A stretch of DNA of 64,000 nt from Clitoria ternatea (Eukaryota; Streptophyta; Magnoliopsida; Fabales; Fabaceae): the NCBI GenBank assembly GCA_037962975.1, contig CM075675.1:28398501-28462500 (forward strand), read 5' to 3'. The notes below the pieces were generated by a model. It saw only the letters and a program-made list of their open reading frames with translations. It did not search any database and was not told where the DNA came from. This document shows positions 11,830 to 21,192 of this stretch, piece by piece; positions within the stretch are counted from its first letter, which is position 1; every line of letters begins with the position of its first letter. The position numbers were made by a program, and so were the translations under genes.

Positions 11830-14800
11830 CTATGTTTCCCATAGACCCTCCTGGTGGTCATTACGAGTCGCGACTATATCATCTATGAGATCTTCCACAA
11901 TGTCCGTTGGTGTACGTGTTGTTAGACAAGGTATGTCTAGGACATCAAGACATGGATCCTCAATGTTGTGTCTACCTTGGAGAACAACTGACCACCGTTT
12001 ATCGGATGGATCAACAACGTAGAAAACTTGTTTTACTTGAGCTGCCATAATGAAAGGCTCCTCCTTATGACCAACCTTGTTTAAGTCCACTAACGTAAAA
12101 CCAAAATCATCTATTTTGACACCACTTTTGCTATCAACCCATTTACATTTAAAAACAGGCACTGTGAAACGACCGTAATCAACTTCCCATATATCTTCAA
12201 TGACACCAAAATAACATAACTCAGCCATGACAGGGTTTTTGTCCTTTGAAGTGGAAAAATGCATTGCTTCAGCCACAACCATAACTCCACAGTTCTGCAC
12301 CGTACTCTTGTCATCTTGAATCCTTGTATAGAAAGAATAATTATTTATGTCATAGCCACAATAAGTGATTACATCAAAGTTAGGTCCTAGTGCCAGTCGA
12401 TGCAACGTCTCAGAAGCAGATGTATCTTTAAGAAGGGTCATTTTGAACCACTGCATGAACGTTTTGTTGTGTTCGTTCAACACCCACTTTTCAGCCATTC
12501 TAGGGTTGTTTCTTTTGACTATGTCTTTATGTGCAGCTAAATACGGGAGCACAGCGTCTGTGTTGTTTAAAATATAAAAGTGTGCTTGGAGTACTTCATC
12601 ACGTGACATGCGTTTAATTTTTTTCCCAATGGTACCTTTCCCATCCAATCGCCCTTCGTGACGAGTCTTCGGAATACCAATGCTTTCAGCCTGTGACATA
12701 TAATCTGTGCAGAACTCAATTGCTTCCTCTGTAATGTACCTTTCTATTATCGATGCTTCGGGACGGCGTTGGTTCTTCATATAACCTTTCAAAATTTTCA
12801 TGTATCGCTCAACAGGATACATCCACCTCAAGAACACTGGCCCACACAAACGGACCTCCCTCACTAAATGGATGATTAAATGTACCATTATGTCAAAGAA
12901 TGAAGGAGGGAAATACATTTCTAACTGGGATAGTATAAGAAACCCTTCCTGTTCCAACGCTCCCAACTCATCGTGGGCGATTACTTTGGCACATATGGCA
13001 TTGAAAAATAAACACACCCTTGTTATCACATGTCTGACATTTTGAGGGAGAATGCCACGAATGGCAATGGGTAGAAATTGTTGCATCAGCATATGACAAT
13101 CATGTGACTTCAAACCAACTAACTTCAGATCCTTCAAGGAAACACAAGTGTTGATATTGGAACCGTACCCAGATGGAACTTTGACACTACGCAACGATTC
13201 ACATAAACTTTGCTTCTCTTTTCTAGACAAGGTATGACATGCTGGCGGTAAATATGTTCGTTTGCCCTTTACTTGTGGGTGCAACTCCTCACGTATACCC
13301 AACAACTCCAAGTCCAGACGCGAATTCAGGCCATCCTTCGTTTTTCCAGGTATGTTTAACAGGGTTCCAACCAAACTATCACATACGTTTTTCTCCACAT
13401 GCATCATATCAATACAGTGCCTCACATCAAGCTCTTTCCAATATAGCAGATCGAAAAATATTGACCTTTTCTTCCATGTGTTTTTTGAGATAGACTGCTT
13501 CTCAGACTTACCAAGAACCACATTCACTTCTTTCACCTTTTCATATACTTGTCGACCAGACAACGGCTGGGGAGGCATTTCAAACTCTTGTGCACCATTG
13601 AACGACTTCTTCAACCTACGAAGTGGATGATTAGGTGTGAGAAACCTACGGTGTCGAAGATAAACATTTTTCCTTCCATGATGTAGTCGATCAGAACTAG
13701 TTCCCTCCTCACATACAGGACAAGCTTTATGTCCTTTGACGCTATAGCCCGAGAGGTTACCATACGCTGGAAAATCATTGATCGTACAGAATAACATGGC
13801 CCTCAAATTGAATGATTGTCCTGTTAGCCCGTCAAACACATCGACCCCCTCTACCCACAACATTTTTAGGTCTTCAACTAACGGAGATAAGTATACATCA
13901 ATGTCGTTCCCTGGTTGTCGTGGACCAGAAATCATCATTGATAACATAACGTACTTCCGCTTCATGCACAACCACAGCGGCAAGTTGTAAACAAACAACA
14001 AAACAGGCCAAGAACTGTGGTTTGTGCTTTGGTTCCCATATGGGTTCATACCGTCTGTGGCTAGTGCAAGCCTAACATTTCTTGGGTCACGGGCAAAATC
14101 TGGAAACATCGTATCCATTTTCTTCCACTGTAATCCATCTGCCGGATGCCTAACTAATCCGTCAACAACTCTTTCATCAACGTGCCATCTCATAAGCTTC
14201 GCATCATCTGCATTGGCAAATAGACGCTTTAGTCGTGGAACTATAGGGAGATACCACAACACCTTCGCAGGAGACCCTTTTTTGCAGAAATCATCAGAAT
14301 CAACCTCTTTCTTCTTATACCGTGACACCCCACACCTAGGACATCGATGCAGCATTTCGTACTCACCACGGTATAATACACAATCATTTGGGCATGCATG
14401 TATCTTCGTATACTCCAAGCCCATAGGACACAACACCTTTTTAGCCTCATAGTTACGATTTGGCAAAGTGTTACCAACTGGGAGCATTTCTTTCAACAAC
14501 TTAAGCAAGTCAGTGAAGCTTTTATCTGTCCACCCATTTATCGCTTTCAAATTAAATAATCGTAAAACTGCTGACAACCTCGTGAAATTAGAGCAATTCG
14601 GATACAACGGCTTTTCAGAATCCTCACATAGACTCGCATATACGTGAGCTCTTTTAAAACTTTCTACCCCTACATCACGGATCATATCCTCAAGTCGGTC
14701 ATCCATGTCATCATCAACCTCATGAGCAAAGCTTTGGTCTTTTGTTTGAAAACTAGTACTTGGCACCTCAACATGTTCACCATGCCATATCCATCGCGTA

Positions 14801-15003
14801 TAACTCTGAAGAAATCCATCACACAACAGATGTTCTCGCACCTCTGTCAATTCTAGTCGGCGCATGTTTAAGCATTTAACACAAGGGCAAAAATACATTC
14901 CATTCACCTCTTCAGCATTTCGTATCACGTACTCTATGAATGTTTCAACTCCACCCTCATATTCTGGACTTATACGTGATGCAGCTATCCAACTTCGATC
15001 CAT
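11830..15003 (-). CDS. CACTA transposase, TNP2/TNPD type
   Basis: An uninterrupted 1057-codon frame encodes the enzyme that would cut and rejoin the element's ends in the nucleus. Domains in order: transposase-associated N-terminal domain (about 2-76), a Cys pair region (C204, C208, C221, C224), the TNP2 catalytic region (about 190-550), a DUF4218-type region (about 630-770) and a DUF4216-type region (about 900-1010). Candidate acidic catalytic residues are D317 (ATDGMN), D410 (TINDFP) and E537 (MHVEKN); I assign these by position, not by alignment. The length is normal for the family and no stop or frameshift is visible. The start was chosen because the N-terminal domain begins immediately there (MDRSWI). 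A likely 1030-bp intron lies in the leader upstream. It may be active. Confidence 0.95.
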   Translation of the reverse strand: MDRSWIAASRISPEYEGGVETFIEYVIRNAEEVNGMYFCPCVKCLNMRRLELTEVREHLLCDGFLQSYTRWIWHGEHVEVPSTSFQTKDQSFAHEVDDDMDDRLEDMIRDVGVESFKRAHVYASLCEDSEKPLYPNCSNFTRLSAVLRLFNLKAINGWTDKSFTDLLKLLKEMLPVGNTLPNRNYEAKKVLCPMGLEYTKIHACPNDCVLYRGEYEMLHRCPRCGVSRYKKKEVDSDDFCKKGSPAKVLWYLPIVPRLKRLFANADDAKLMRWHVDERVVDGLVRHPADGLQWKKMDTMFPDFARDPRNVRLALATDGMNPYGNQSTNHSSWPVLLFVYNLPLWLCMKRKYVMLSMMISGPRQPGNDIDVYLSPLVEDLKMLWVEGVDVFDGLTGQSFNLRAMLFCTINDFPAYGNLSGYSVKGHKACPVCEEGTSSDRLHHGRKNVYLRHRRFLTPNHPLRRLKKSFNGAQEFEMPPQPLSGRQVYEKVKEVNVVLGKSEKQSISKNTWKKRSIFFDLLYWKELDVRHCIDMMHVEKNVCDSLVGTLLNIPGKTKDGLNSRLDLELLGIREELHPQVKGKRTYLPPACHTLSRKEKQSLCESLRSVKVPSGYGSNINTCVSLKDLKLVGLKSHDCHMLMQQFLPIAIRGILPQNVRHVITRVCLFFNAICAKVIAHDELGALEQEGFLILSQLEMYFPPSFFDIMVHLIIHLVREVRLCGPVFLRWMYPVERYMKILKGYMKNQRRPEASIIERYITEEAIEFCTDYMSQAESIGIPKTRHEGRLDGKGTIGKKIKRMSRDEVLQAHFYILNNTDAVLPYLAAHKDIVKRNNPRMAEKWVLNEHNKTFMQWFKMTLLKDTSASETLHRLALGPNFDVITYCGYDINNYSFYTRIQDDKSTVQNCGVMVVAEAMHFSTSKDKNPVMAELCYFGVIEDIWEVDYGRFTVPVFKCKWVDSKSGVKIDDFGFTLVDLNKVGHKEEPFIMAAQVKQVFYVVDPSDKRWSVVLQGRHNIEDPCLDVLDIPCLTTRTPTDIVEDLIDDIVATRNDHQEGLWET

Positions 15004-15008
15004 ACTCT

Positions 15009-16038
15009 CTGTTTACAATACCCGTAAATTTAACGGTGCTATGAATCTTACTTTCTTCACAAAGGTGGTGGTCCTACCCATTCAGGATGAAAATTTTTCT
15101 ATACCTCATAACCACATACAACTTAGGAGTCATTTTAAAATTTGATAAAATTTCGGCAGCATTTCGCATTGGTCTCTAAGTACACGAAATGAAAGTGGTA
15201 AAATCAAATTCAACCACAATCAAATATGCACCCAGAGAACAATACAAAACTTAACTAACCAAAACTTTATCAAATTTTAAAAAAAGTCCTAACTTGTACA
15301 TAGCAATGACGCATAAAAAAATTGTTCATCCCAAACTGTCTAAACAGACAATTCAAGATTCAACACAAACGATGAAATCAATTAATTTAATTACCATTTG
15401 TGTCGAATCTCAAACGGGAAACTATGGTTCGCTCATACAATTTAATAAATCACAAACTCATATAAATTTAAATAAACTTATCAAATTCTGAAATTATAAC
15501 AAATATAAATTACATCCACAAAATTAGTAACACATAATAATTAAAAAGCAATTAAAGAAAGTAAACAATGTACAATAAACTAAATTAATTAGATCAACCC
15601 AAAAAATTATGTATTTAAAATTTTTAATTGCCTAATCAACAAAAATAACTCCTATTAATTATTTTGTTACAATTCATATAATTTATTATTTTACATTTAC
15701 AACTTAATTTTTATCTACTCCAAAATATCAAATTTCATGTGTTTAAATTTTTTTTCTAATGTAACGAATATAAATCCAATGTCTATGTATTTATTTAGTT
15801 CAAAATATCATGTTAACTTTAATATTAATTTAAATTACCCAAATTAATAAACACATACATACACAATAAATTTAACAATCAATCCTAACACTCTTAATCT
15901 ATAGCTAACAATTTTAAATCCCTAATCACATTTTCCTAATATATAGCATTTCATTTTCCAAATACTACTAATTAACATATAAAGTCAAAACAATTCCTAA
16001 CAAACACATAATAATGAAAATAGGGGTAAAATAAATAC
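15009..16038 (-). other. Probable leader intron of the transposase gene
   Basis: On the minus strand a good donor (CACAG/GTATTTATT at 16039/16038) and acceptor (TGTAAACAG at 15009, five bases before the start codon) bound an AT-rich 1030-bp stretch without coding signal. A 5'-leader intron is a reasonable reading; no transcript evidence is available. Confidence 0.45.
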
Positions 16039-16204
16039 CTGTGAGCGTGACCAAGTGTGAGAAGAGGAAGACGAAAGGAAAGCTTCGTGGAGAGAAAGAG
16101 AGAAGAAGAACGAAAATAGAGTGAACCGCGTCAATGGAGCTTCGGAAATGGAGTGACCCGCGTCAATGAAGCTTCGGAAACGCCCAGAACCGCGTCAATG
16201 GAGC

Positions 16205-16440
16205 TGTCGTGAACGGAAAATGGAGGGAGGGACGGATTCAAATGGAGGGAGGGAGGGAGTTGGGATTTCGAAAATGGAGGAAGGGAGGGATTTGGGATTT
16301 CGAAAATGGAGGGAGGGAGGGATTTGGGATTTTGAAATGGAGGGAGAGAAGGGTTTGGGAGGAAACCGAATGGAAGAAGAGAGGGGTTTGTTTGAGAGAG
16401 CTGAAATGAAAGAGGAAGATGCAGAGTTTTTAATCAGATT
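16205..16440 (-). repeat. Purine-rich 32-bp tandem repeat in CACTA leader/promoter
   Basis: TTGGGATTT(C)GAAAATGG recurs at 16260, 16292 and 16324 (32-bp period) within GGAGGGAGGGA tracts. Directly beside it, three copies of CGCGTCAATG(G/A)AGCT occur at about 16127-16207. It lies between the subterminal array and the leader intron, where the transposase transcription start would be expected. The 92- and 66-codon frames across it are repeat artefacts. Confidence 0.75.
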
Positions 16441-16449
16441 TTGAATTTC

Positions 16450-16775
16450 GTGCTAACATATGAGCACGGTTTCGCATACAACCGTGCTTGAAAGTCCCCT
16501 TTAAGCACGGTTACCATAGAACCGTGTTAATATGTCCCCCCTATAAGCACGGTTACAAGGATCCGTCTTCAAAACTGCCAGCCTACAAGCACGGTTTTGT
16601 AGAAACCGTCATTAAATCATGCCTATAAGCACGGTCATCCTATACCCGTGATGAAAGAGGACCTATGAGCACGGTTGGTTTCAACCGTCCTTAAAACTCT
16701 TCACGAAAATCACAAAAATGCCACCGCCTGCTTTTTAAGCACGGTTCTCCCAGGACCGTGCTCAAATCCTGTCCT
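16450..16775. repeat. CACTA subterminal repeat array, transposase-promoter end
   Basis: About seven units of (A/T)AAGCACGGTT paired with partial inverse AACCGTGCTT forms, matching the array at the other end. They lie directly upstream of the presumed transposase promoter, so protein binding here could also control transcription. Several units are degenerate (ACCGTCATT, ATCCGTCTTC). Confidence 0.85.
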
Positions 16776-18834
16776 CGTAACTAGTTTTTGCACTAGTGAA
16801 CTAAACCTATGCAAGGACTTGGACTATTATGACCTGTCTAGACTGAACTATACCTATGCAAAGACTGGATATATGAACTTATATAGACCTGTGCGAGGAA
16901 TGGACTATAAGGACTCAAAATCAAATCGACTAATTTAAATAACCATTAAAAATTTGAATTATATTTATAAGCGATATTTAGTTGATTTGACTTGATTATA
17001 ATTAATTGTATTTGATTTCGATTAATGATATTGTGATTTATAATATTAGACTGTGATTAATAATATGCAATTATGATTGATGATATTTGATTGTGATTGA
17101 TGAGATTACTATACTTGATTGTGGTTGATGAATGATTGATGACCTTGTGATATGAAGTTTGAGCATATAGCAAGCATGACGGAAAGTTAAAACTCAGTAA
17201 GAATTTTCTTACCTTACTCTTTAAATTTTTATTCCAAGAGAAAGTATTTTATAATTATTTTAGTCTTTTATTTCTTCTTAGAAATAATTTTTATTAACTT
17301 TATTTTTAATCTCTATAATAAAATCTAGTATTAGAAAGAAGCTATTTTATGAAAATCAGAGGTTGAAATAATTAATTCTTGAATTAAAGAAAATTTTTAT
17401 AGTTTTAAGTATTCTTAGTTAATGATTTTAAATTATTTTCTTTAGAAATTAGAAGTTTAAAGTAAATTATTTTGGTTTTCCCCAACGAAATAACTAAAGA
17501 ATATTTTGTGGAGATTTCAAAAACTCAATCTAGTTAAGATTCAAATTAAGAAAGATTATGTAAATATGTGAAGATTTTTAAGAGAAAACTTTGAGATATT
17601 TAAGGCTTGAAAACTCAATTTTGGTAAGATCTGAATTTGAAGACTGTACTAAATTATTTCAGTATAACAGAAGTTCAAAGAAGAACTTATGGAAATGTAC
17701 AGTTTATTGTGATGATTTTGTGAACCTTTATGGTATTTAATAATTGAGTTTCTAAAAGCCTTAACCAACTAAATATGCGAGTAGTTCATGCATCATGAAT
17801 CATTAAATAGAAATGAGATGTGATATTGCCTGGGGACGGATTATAGAAACCGAGGATACATTAGAGGAGGCTTAATTGCGAGCCTTGGGATGAGAGAGTG
17901 TGAAAGGGTGCTTCAGGTGACCTGGGGTCGCTCCCTAATGTCGGGTACTTTCACAATAAAAACTTTCTCAGTCTGAATAGTCTCTAAGTGTTTCCACGCC
18001 AGTTGAGCTGTTCATATGCCATGAAGGCATTTATGTTATTATTATCCAGAATTTATGAAACAGTGTAAACTCCTGGTTGGCCCAGTGCAAACTAAAACTT
18101 TAAGGGCCCATATGCATAAACTGAATAAGATAGTAGCATAAGCATTACATAACATTCATGTGATTGTGACATTCTATATGGATGGTTATGAATGAAAATA
18201 TAAGTGTTATGTATGTGGAAACCCTATATTCATAATTGATTGTATATGAGATTATGACTGATATTACTATATTAGTTTGTGAAAACCTTTATGCTTATGT
18301 CTTATCTGTAATATATTATATTTTGTTTCTCACTCCTTCTTGTTTGAATTTTTGTGTCCAAAATATATGTTATATGATATATAGCTAGCAGTCCAAGATG
18401 GAAGGATATGTAATTACAAGAGAATAAAGTGGTCTCATCCTCAATCGATTAGATGAAGAGATATGACAAGAGTAGGATTTAAAAACTCGATGGTTCAAGG
18501 ACTAGGAAATGTTTGTTCACATTTGTAGTAGAGGTATAGTTTAGTTTTATTTTACCTTATTACAATATCAAGTAGATAATTGTAACAAGGTAAAGGTTAA
18601 ACTTTGATAAACTCTTTCATTCGGACATAATATTGTAATGATTTATCACTTATGATTTCTATAAATTATTTTGTCATTATGGACAAATATTTGAAAGACA
18701 ATTTTTTTTACTTTCAATATTCAAAGGAAATCAGATGTATATACGTCCTTGTATACACGAGATAAAGAGTGATAAATATGTATATCTTTCTAAAAGTTTT
18801 TTTTATCTCGTGTATATAAGGGGGTGTTACAAAG

Positions 18835-18846
18835 TGGTATCAGAGT
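18835..18846 (+). other. Primer-binding site of LARD-like element, copy 1
   Basis: TGGTATCAGAGT starts three bases after the 5' LTR and pairs with the 3' end of initiator Met-tRNA except for its last base. The duplicate at 58023 has the canonical TGGTATCAGAGC, so this copy acquired a substitution after duplication. Confidence 0.85.
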
Positions 18847-20488
18847 AGTTCAATCCAAAGCGGCTTGTGGTATGGTCTTACTAGCGTGTTAGTGTACTCT
18901 GATGGTTAAGTTTGACAAGAGATTTTATGATTGAGAAAAGAGAAAATTTTATTGGAGTAAATGGTAAGAAGTAAGTGAAGAAAAATTAGGAGTATAGAAA
19001 GAAGGAACTAATTTTAAGTTCATAAGAAGTATAAGTTAGAACTTTATAGCCTGTTACTTGAAAAATGTTATTGCAGGGATTATCAGAAACTGGCCATTCT
19101 GAAGTCTTTCTTGACATTGTTTAAGTACAGGCCTTAATGTATGGTGGAATGATAAGGTAAATTAACTAATGCAATTATTTCCTTTTATTCCAAATGTATT
19201 GTATGGTGTTTGATTCTCTAATTAATATGTGATAGTGAAATATTCTAACATTTTCCTGTTTTACAACATGGTATGAGACAACAAGGGAGATAAGACAATA
19301 GAAAATTCTTAGAAATATTTTGGTACGAATTCTAGACTGGAGCTGTCGTGACTTTGACTACTTAGTTATATACTATCGGGACTGATCACCCCGAATGATT
19401 TGCACTAAGTAGTGAAAGACATGTCAAAAGAATGATGTTAAGATCAACGAATTTAACCTTGGGTTAATGTGGTATATGGAGAAATGGAGATAAACTCAAT
19501 AAATTCTATTAGGATATTCCTTACCATGTCCTTGAAGTTGTAGAGATACTTGTGTGAATTAGAATTCCAATGGGTAGATAACTGTTGTAATCCCAAACTA
19601 GTATAACAAATTGTTTAAGATAGAATCATAGTTTTGTCCTTTGGTGATATATTTTGAAAAGAAAAATGTGTGGATGTATGCTTCATGAAAGAAATATGAT
19701 AATTTATAACTTGTTTGATATAACAAATAATCATATTAGGAATTGTATCTCTGGCTATTTGTATTGATTCTTCTTTTGTATGACATATAAAATATGTTAA
19801 TTATTGTTTGATTTGATGAAGTTTTCATTTATGATGTCTACGATTGAATAATATATATGATGGTTATGTGTGTAAATATATGAATTAATGAAACTTTTAT
19901 GATTGTGACATCGAATGTAATTAACCATATATTTTTGAATTTTTTTAAATTGATTTATTGTGATAAATATATCAATGAATAACCTAAAATAAGCATTATA
20001 GATCTTTGGAAGACATCGATATTGGTTTAATATTTAGAAATTGTGACATAAAATATTTTTGTGATTCCTAACAATATGATACATGTTTATCAAGTTATTT
20101 TCTAAGTATATATGAACCTTTACTTATTGATTTTCCTATAAAGAGAATTACATAAGTCTTAGTTACCCATAAAAAAAATATTCAAGTGAGTGTTTCTAAG
20201 TCAACGTAGTGATTTGTGATCATTTAAGATTGGAGAATTTATCAAATATATGTAATGGTTATAGTCAATTATAATGGAATGTGCAATCACTTAGTTAAGG
20301 AATATTTAATTCATTATAGAAGACAATAAGAAATGATTACATACCCTGGATTATCATGAAGCAAAGATCACAAGGATTTAACTAGATAAACAAGTACAAC
20401 ATGGACTAAGACATATTTATCCTTTCTCACTAGGATAATTTATTATACACGATTACATTAAGGAAAATAAAATAGAACATCTAGTATA

Positions 20489-20638
20489 TCATAGATAGAG
20501 GTCTAAGAGTCTTGGCAATACAAAAATTATCCAAACTAGAGAAATAATCATAACGATTATAAGAAGTGAGGCACTTGTTACCACAACCTGTAGTCCATCC
20601 CGACGTCGTTCTTCCTTACTTCTAGGAAGGTTGGCCAT
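20489..20638 (-). CDS. Small single-membrane-helix protein, 49 aa, antisense in LARD (copy 1)
   Basis: This complete short frame runs opposite to the retrotransposon. The predicted protein has a polar, strongly basic start (SKEERRRDG at residues 7-15), then a hydrophobic stretch at about 18-41 (rich in V, I, L, with SLVWIIFVLP), then a short Leu-rich end. A single-pass membrane or tail-anchored location would fit. I do not recognise the family. A plant-like promoter architecture precedes it: a TATA box (20741-20747, minus strand) about 100 bases upstream, a CT-rich leader, and four AACGG boxes beyond that. It may be a gene fragment captured by the element or a chance frame. The second copy is identical, but the duplication is too recent for that to show selection. 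Confidence 0.4.
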   Translation of the reverse strand: MANLPRSKEERRRDGLQVVVTSASLLIIVMIISLVWIIFVLPRLLDLYL

Positions 20639-20740
20639 CGAATAGTATGATAGTACTTGAGAAAAAGATTGAAGAAATTAGATAGAAGAGAGAAACTAAG
20701 AAACCTTGAAGTTGTGATAGGAAGTGAGAATGGAATGAGA

Positions 20741-20747
20741 ATTTATA
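20741..20747 (-). promoter_or_regulatory. Antisense TATA box in LARD interior
   Basis: On the minus strand the sequence reads CTTATAAATTC, followed by a CT-rich leader toward the 49-codon frame. Spacing to the start codon is about 100 bases, so a leader of about 70 bases would be expected. Confidence 0.4.
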
Positions 20748-20771
20748 AGCAAGCAAGGGAGGGAGAGTTGC

Positions 20772-20812
20772 AACGGTCATAAACGGCTAGTCCAACGGCT
20801 AGTTGCTAACGG
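20772..20812. promoter_or_regulatory. Cluster of AACGG boxes (MSA-like)
   Basis: AACGG occurs at 20772, 20782, 20794 and 20808, all in the same orientation and 10-14 bases apart. TCCAACGGCTA at 20791-20801 matches the mitosis-specific activator consensus YCYAACGGYYA exactly. MSA elements bind three-repeat MYB factors in G2/M-phase plant promoters; that these do so is inferred. The cluster lies 25-65 bases upstream of the antisense TATA box. Confidence 0.45.
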
Positions 20813-21176
20813 CTAGTTGTCCAGTAATTAATTCTTAGCAGTCTATTTTACTATGTTACGAGTAGGAATTTTAATTAATAGATGTTATGGATTATGTTAA
20901 GTAAGATTTTAATAGATTGAGAAACGTAATTATTGAAGTGTTTAGAGTTAACCATCAATTTATGATGAGCATGGTTGACAAAATTAAGACGAGTAATATT
21001 TTTGAGTTAAGGAAAAAAATACTGATAAGATTAAAAAAAAAGAGAGAGATAAATGGCAATGTTAAAGAAAATGTACACAATTGTTAAGGAAACTAGAAAT
21101 ATATTTTAGAACAGTTTAGTTAGTTTATCTATGGTAAGATTTATTAACAATATTAAATTTCGAGGACGAAATTTCT

Positions 21177-21192
21177 TTTAGGGGAGTAGAGT
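21177..21192 (+). other. Polypurine tract of LARD-like element, copy 1
   Basis: TTTTAGGGGAGTAGAGT directly abuts the 3' LTR start (TGTAACATCC at 21193), the expected place for plus-strand priming. Confidence 0.8.

Larger units (their letters stand above)
7968..16798 (-). mobile_element. CACTA (En/Spm) DNA transposon, complete
   Basis: An 8831-bp element with termini CACTGGTGCAAAAA (7968-7981) and, at the other end, TTTTTGCACTAGTG (16785-16798), inverted copies with one mismatch. It is flanked by the 3-bp target duplication AAC (7965-7967 and 16799-16801), the hallmark of the family. The second segment copy has the uninterrupted site near 55985-55991 with a single AAC. Both ends carry arrays of palindromic AAGCACGGTT/AACCGTGCTT subterminal repeats. 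The minus strand encodes a TNP2-type transposase and a second, broken protein with a Ulp1-like domain. It lies inside the 5' LTR of the retrotransposon. Confidence 0.97.
6197..18831 (+). repeat. 5' LTR of LARD-like element, interrupted by CACTA
   Basis: Removing the CACTA element and one copy of its 3-bp target leaves an LTR of about 3.80 kb, matching the uninterrupted LTR at 54219-58019. It contains a TATA box (7110-7117), a TACTATT-rich minisatellite just downstream, and short internal repeats of CCTATGCAAGGACTTGGA. The terminal TG...CA dinucleotides are intact. It differs from its own 3' LTR at many single positions, so the insertion is not brand new. Confidence 0.9.
18832..21192 (+). other. 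Interior of LARD-like element, no retroviral genes
   Basis: This 2.36 kb contains no long frame and no gag-pol motif on either strand. It carries the primer-binding site, the antisense 49-codon frame with a promoter-like region (20489-20815), the GAGGACGAAATTTC motif near 21160 and the polypurine tract. The rest is AT-rich sequence in which I see nothing else. Confidence 0.8.

Noticed and set aside
12111..14856. Many 62-142-codon frames on the other strand and in other frames within the transposase gene
   Set aside because: They are shadows of the 1057-codon transposase; none has a recognisable domain.
16166..16444. 92-codon Gly/Glu-rich frame
   Set aside because: It translates a purine-rich 32-bp repeat in the CACTA leader and has no homology features.
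18832..21192. Search for gag-pol remnants in the LARD interior
   Set aside because: I found no protease, reverse transcriptase, RNase H or integrase motif on either strand; only the antisense 49-codon frame stands out.
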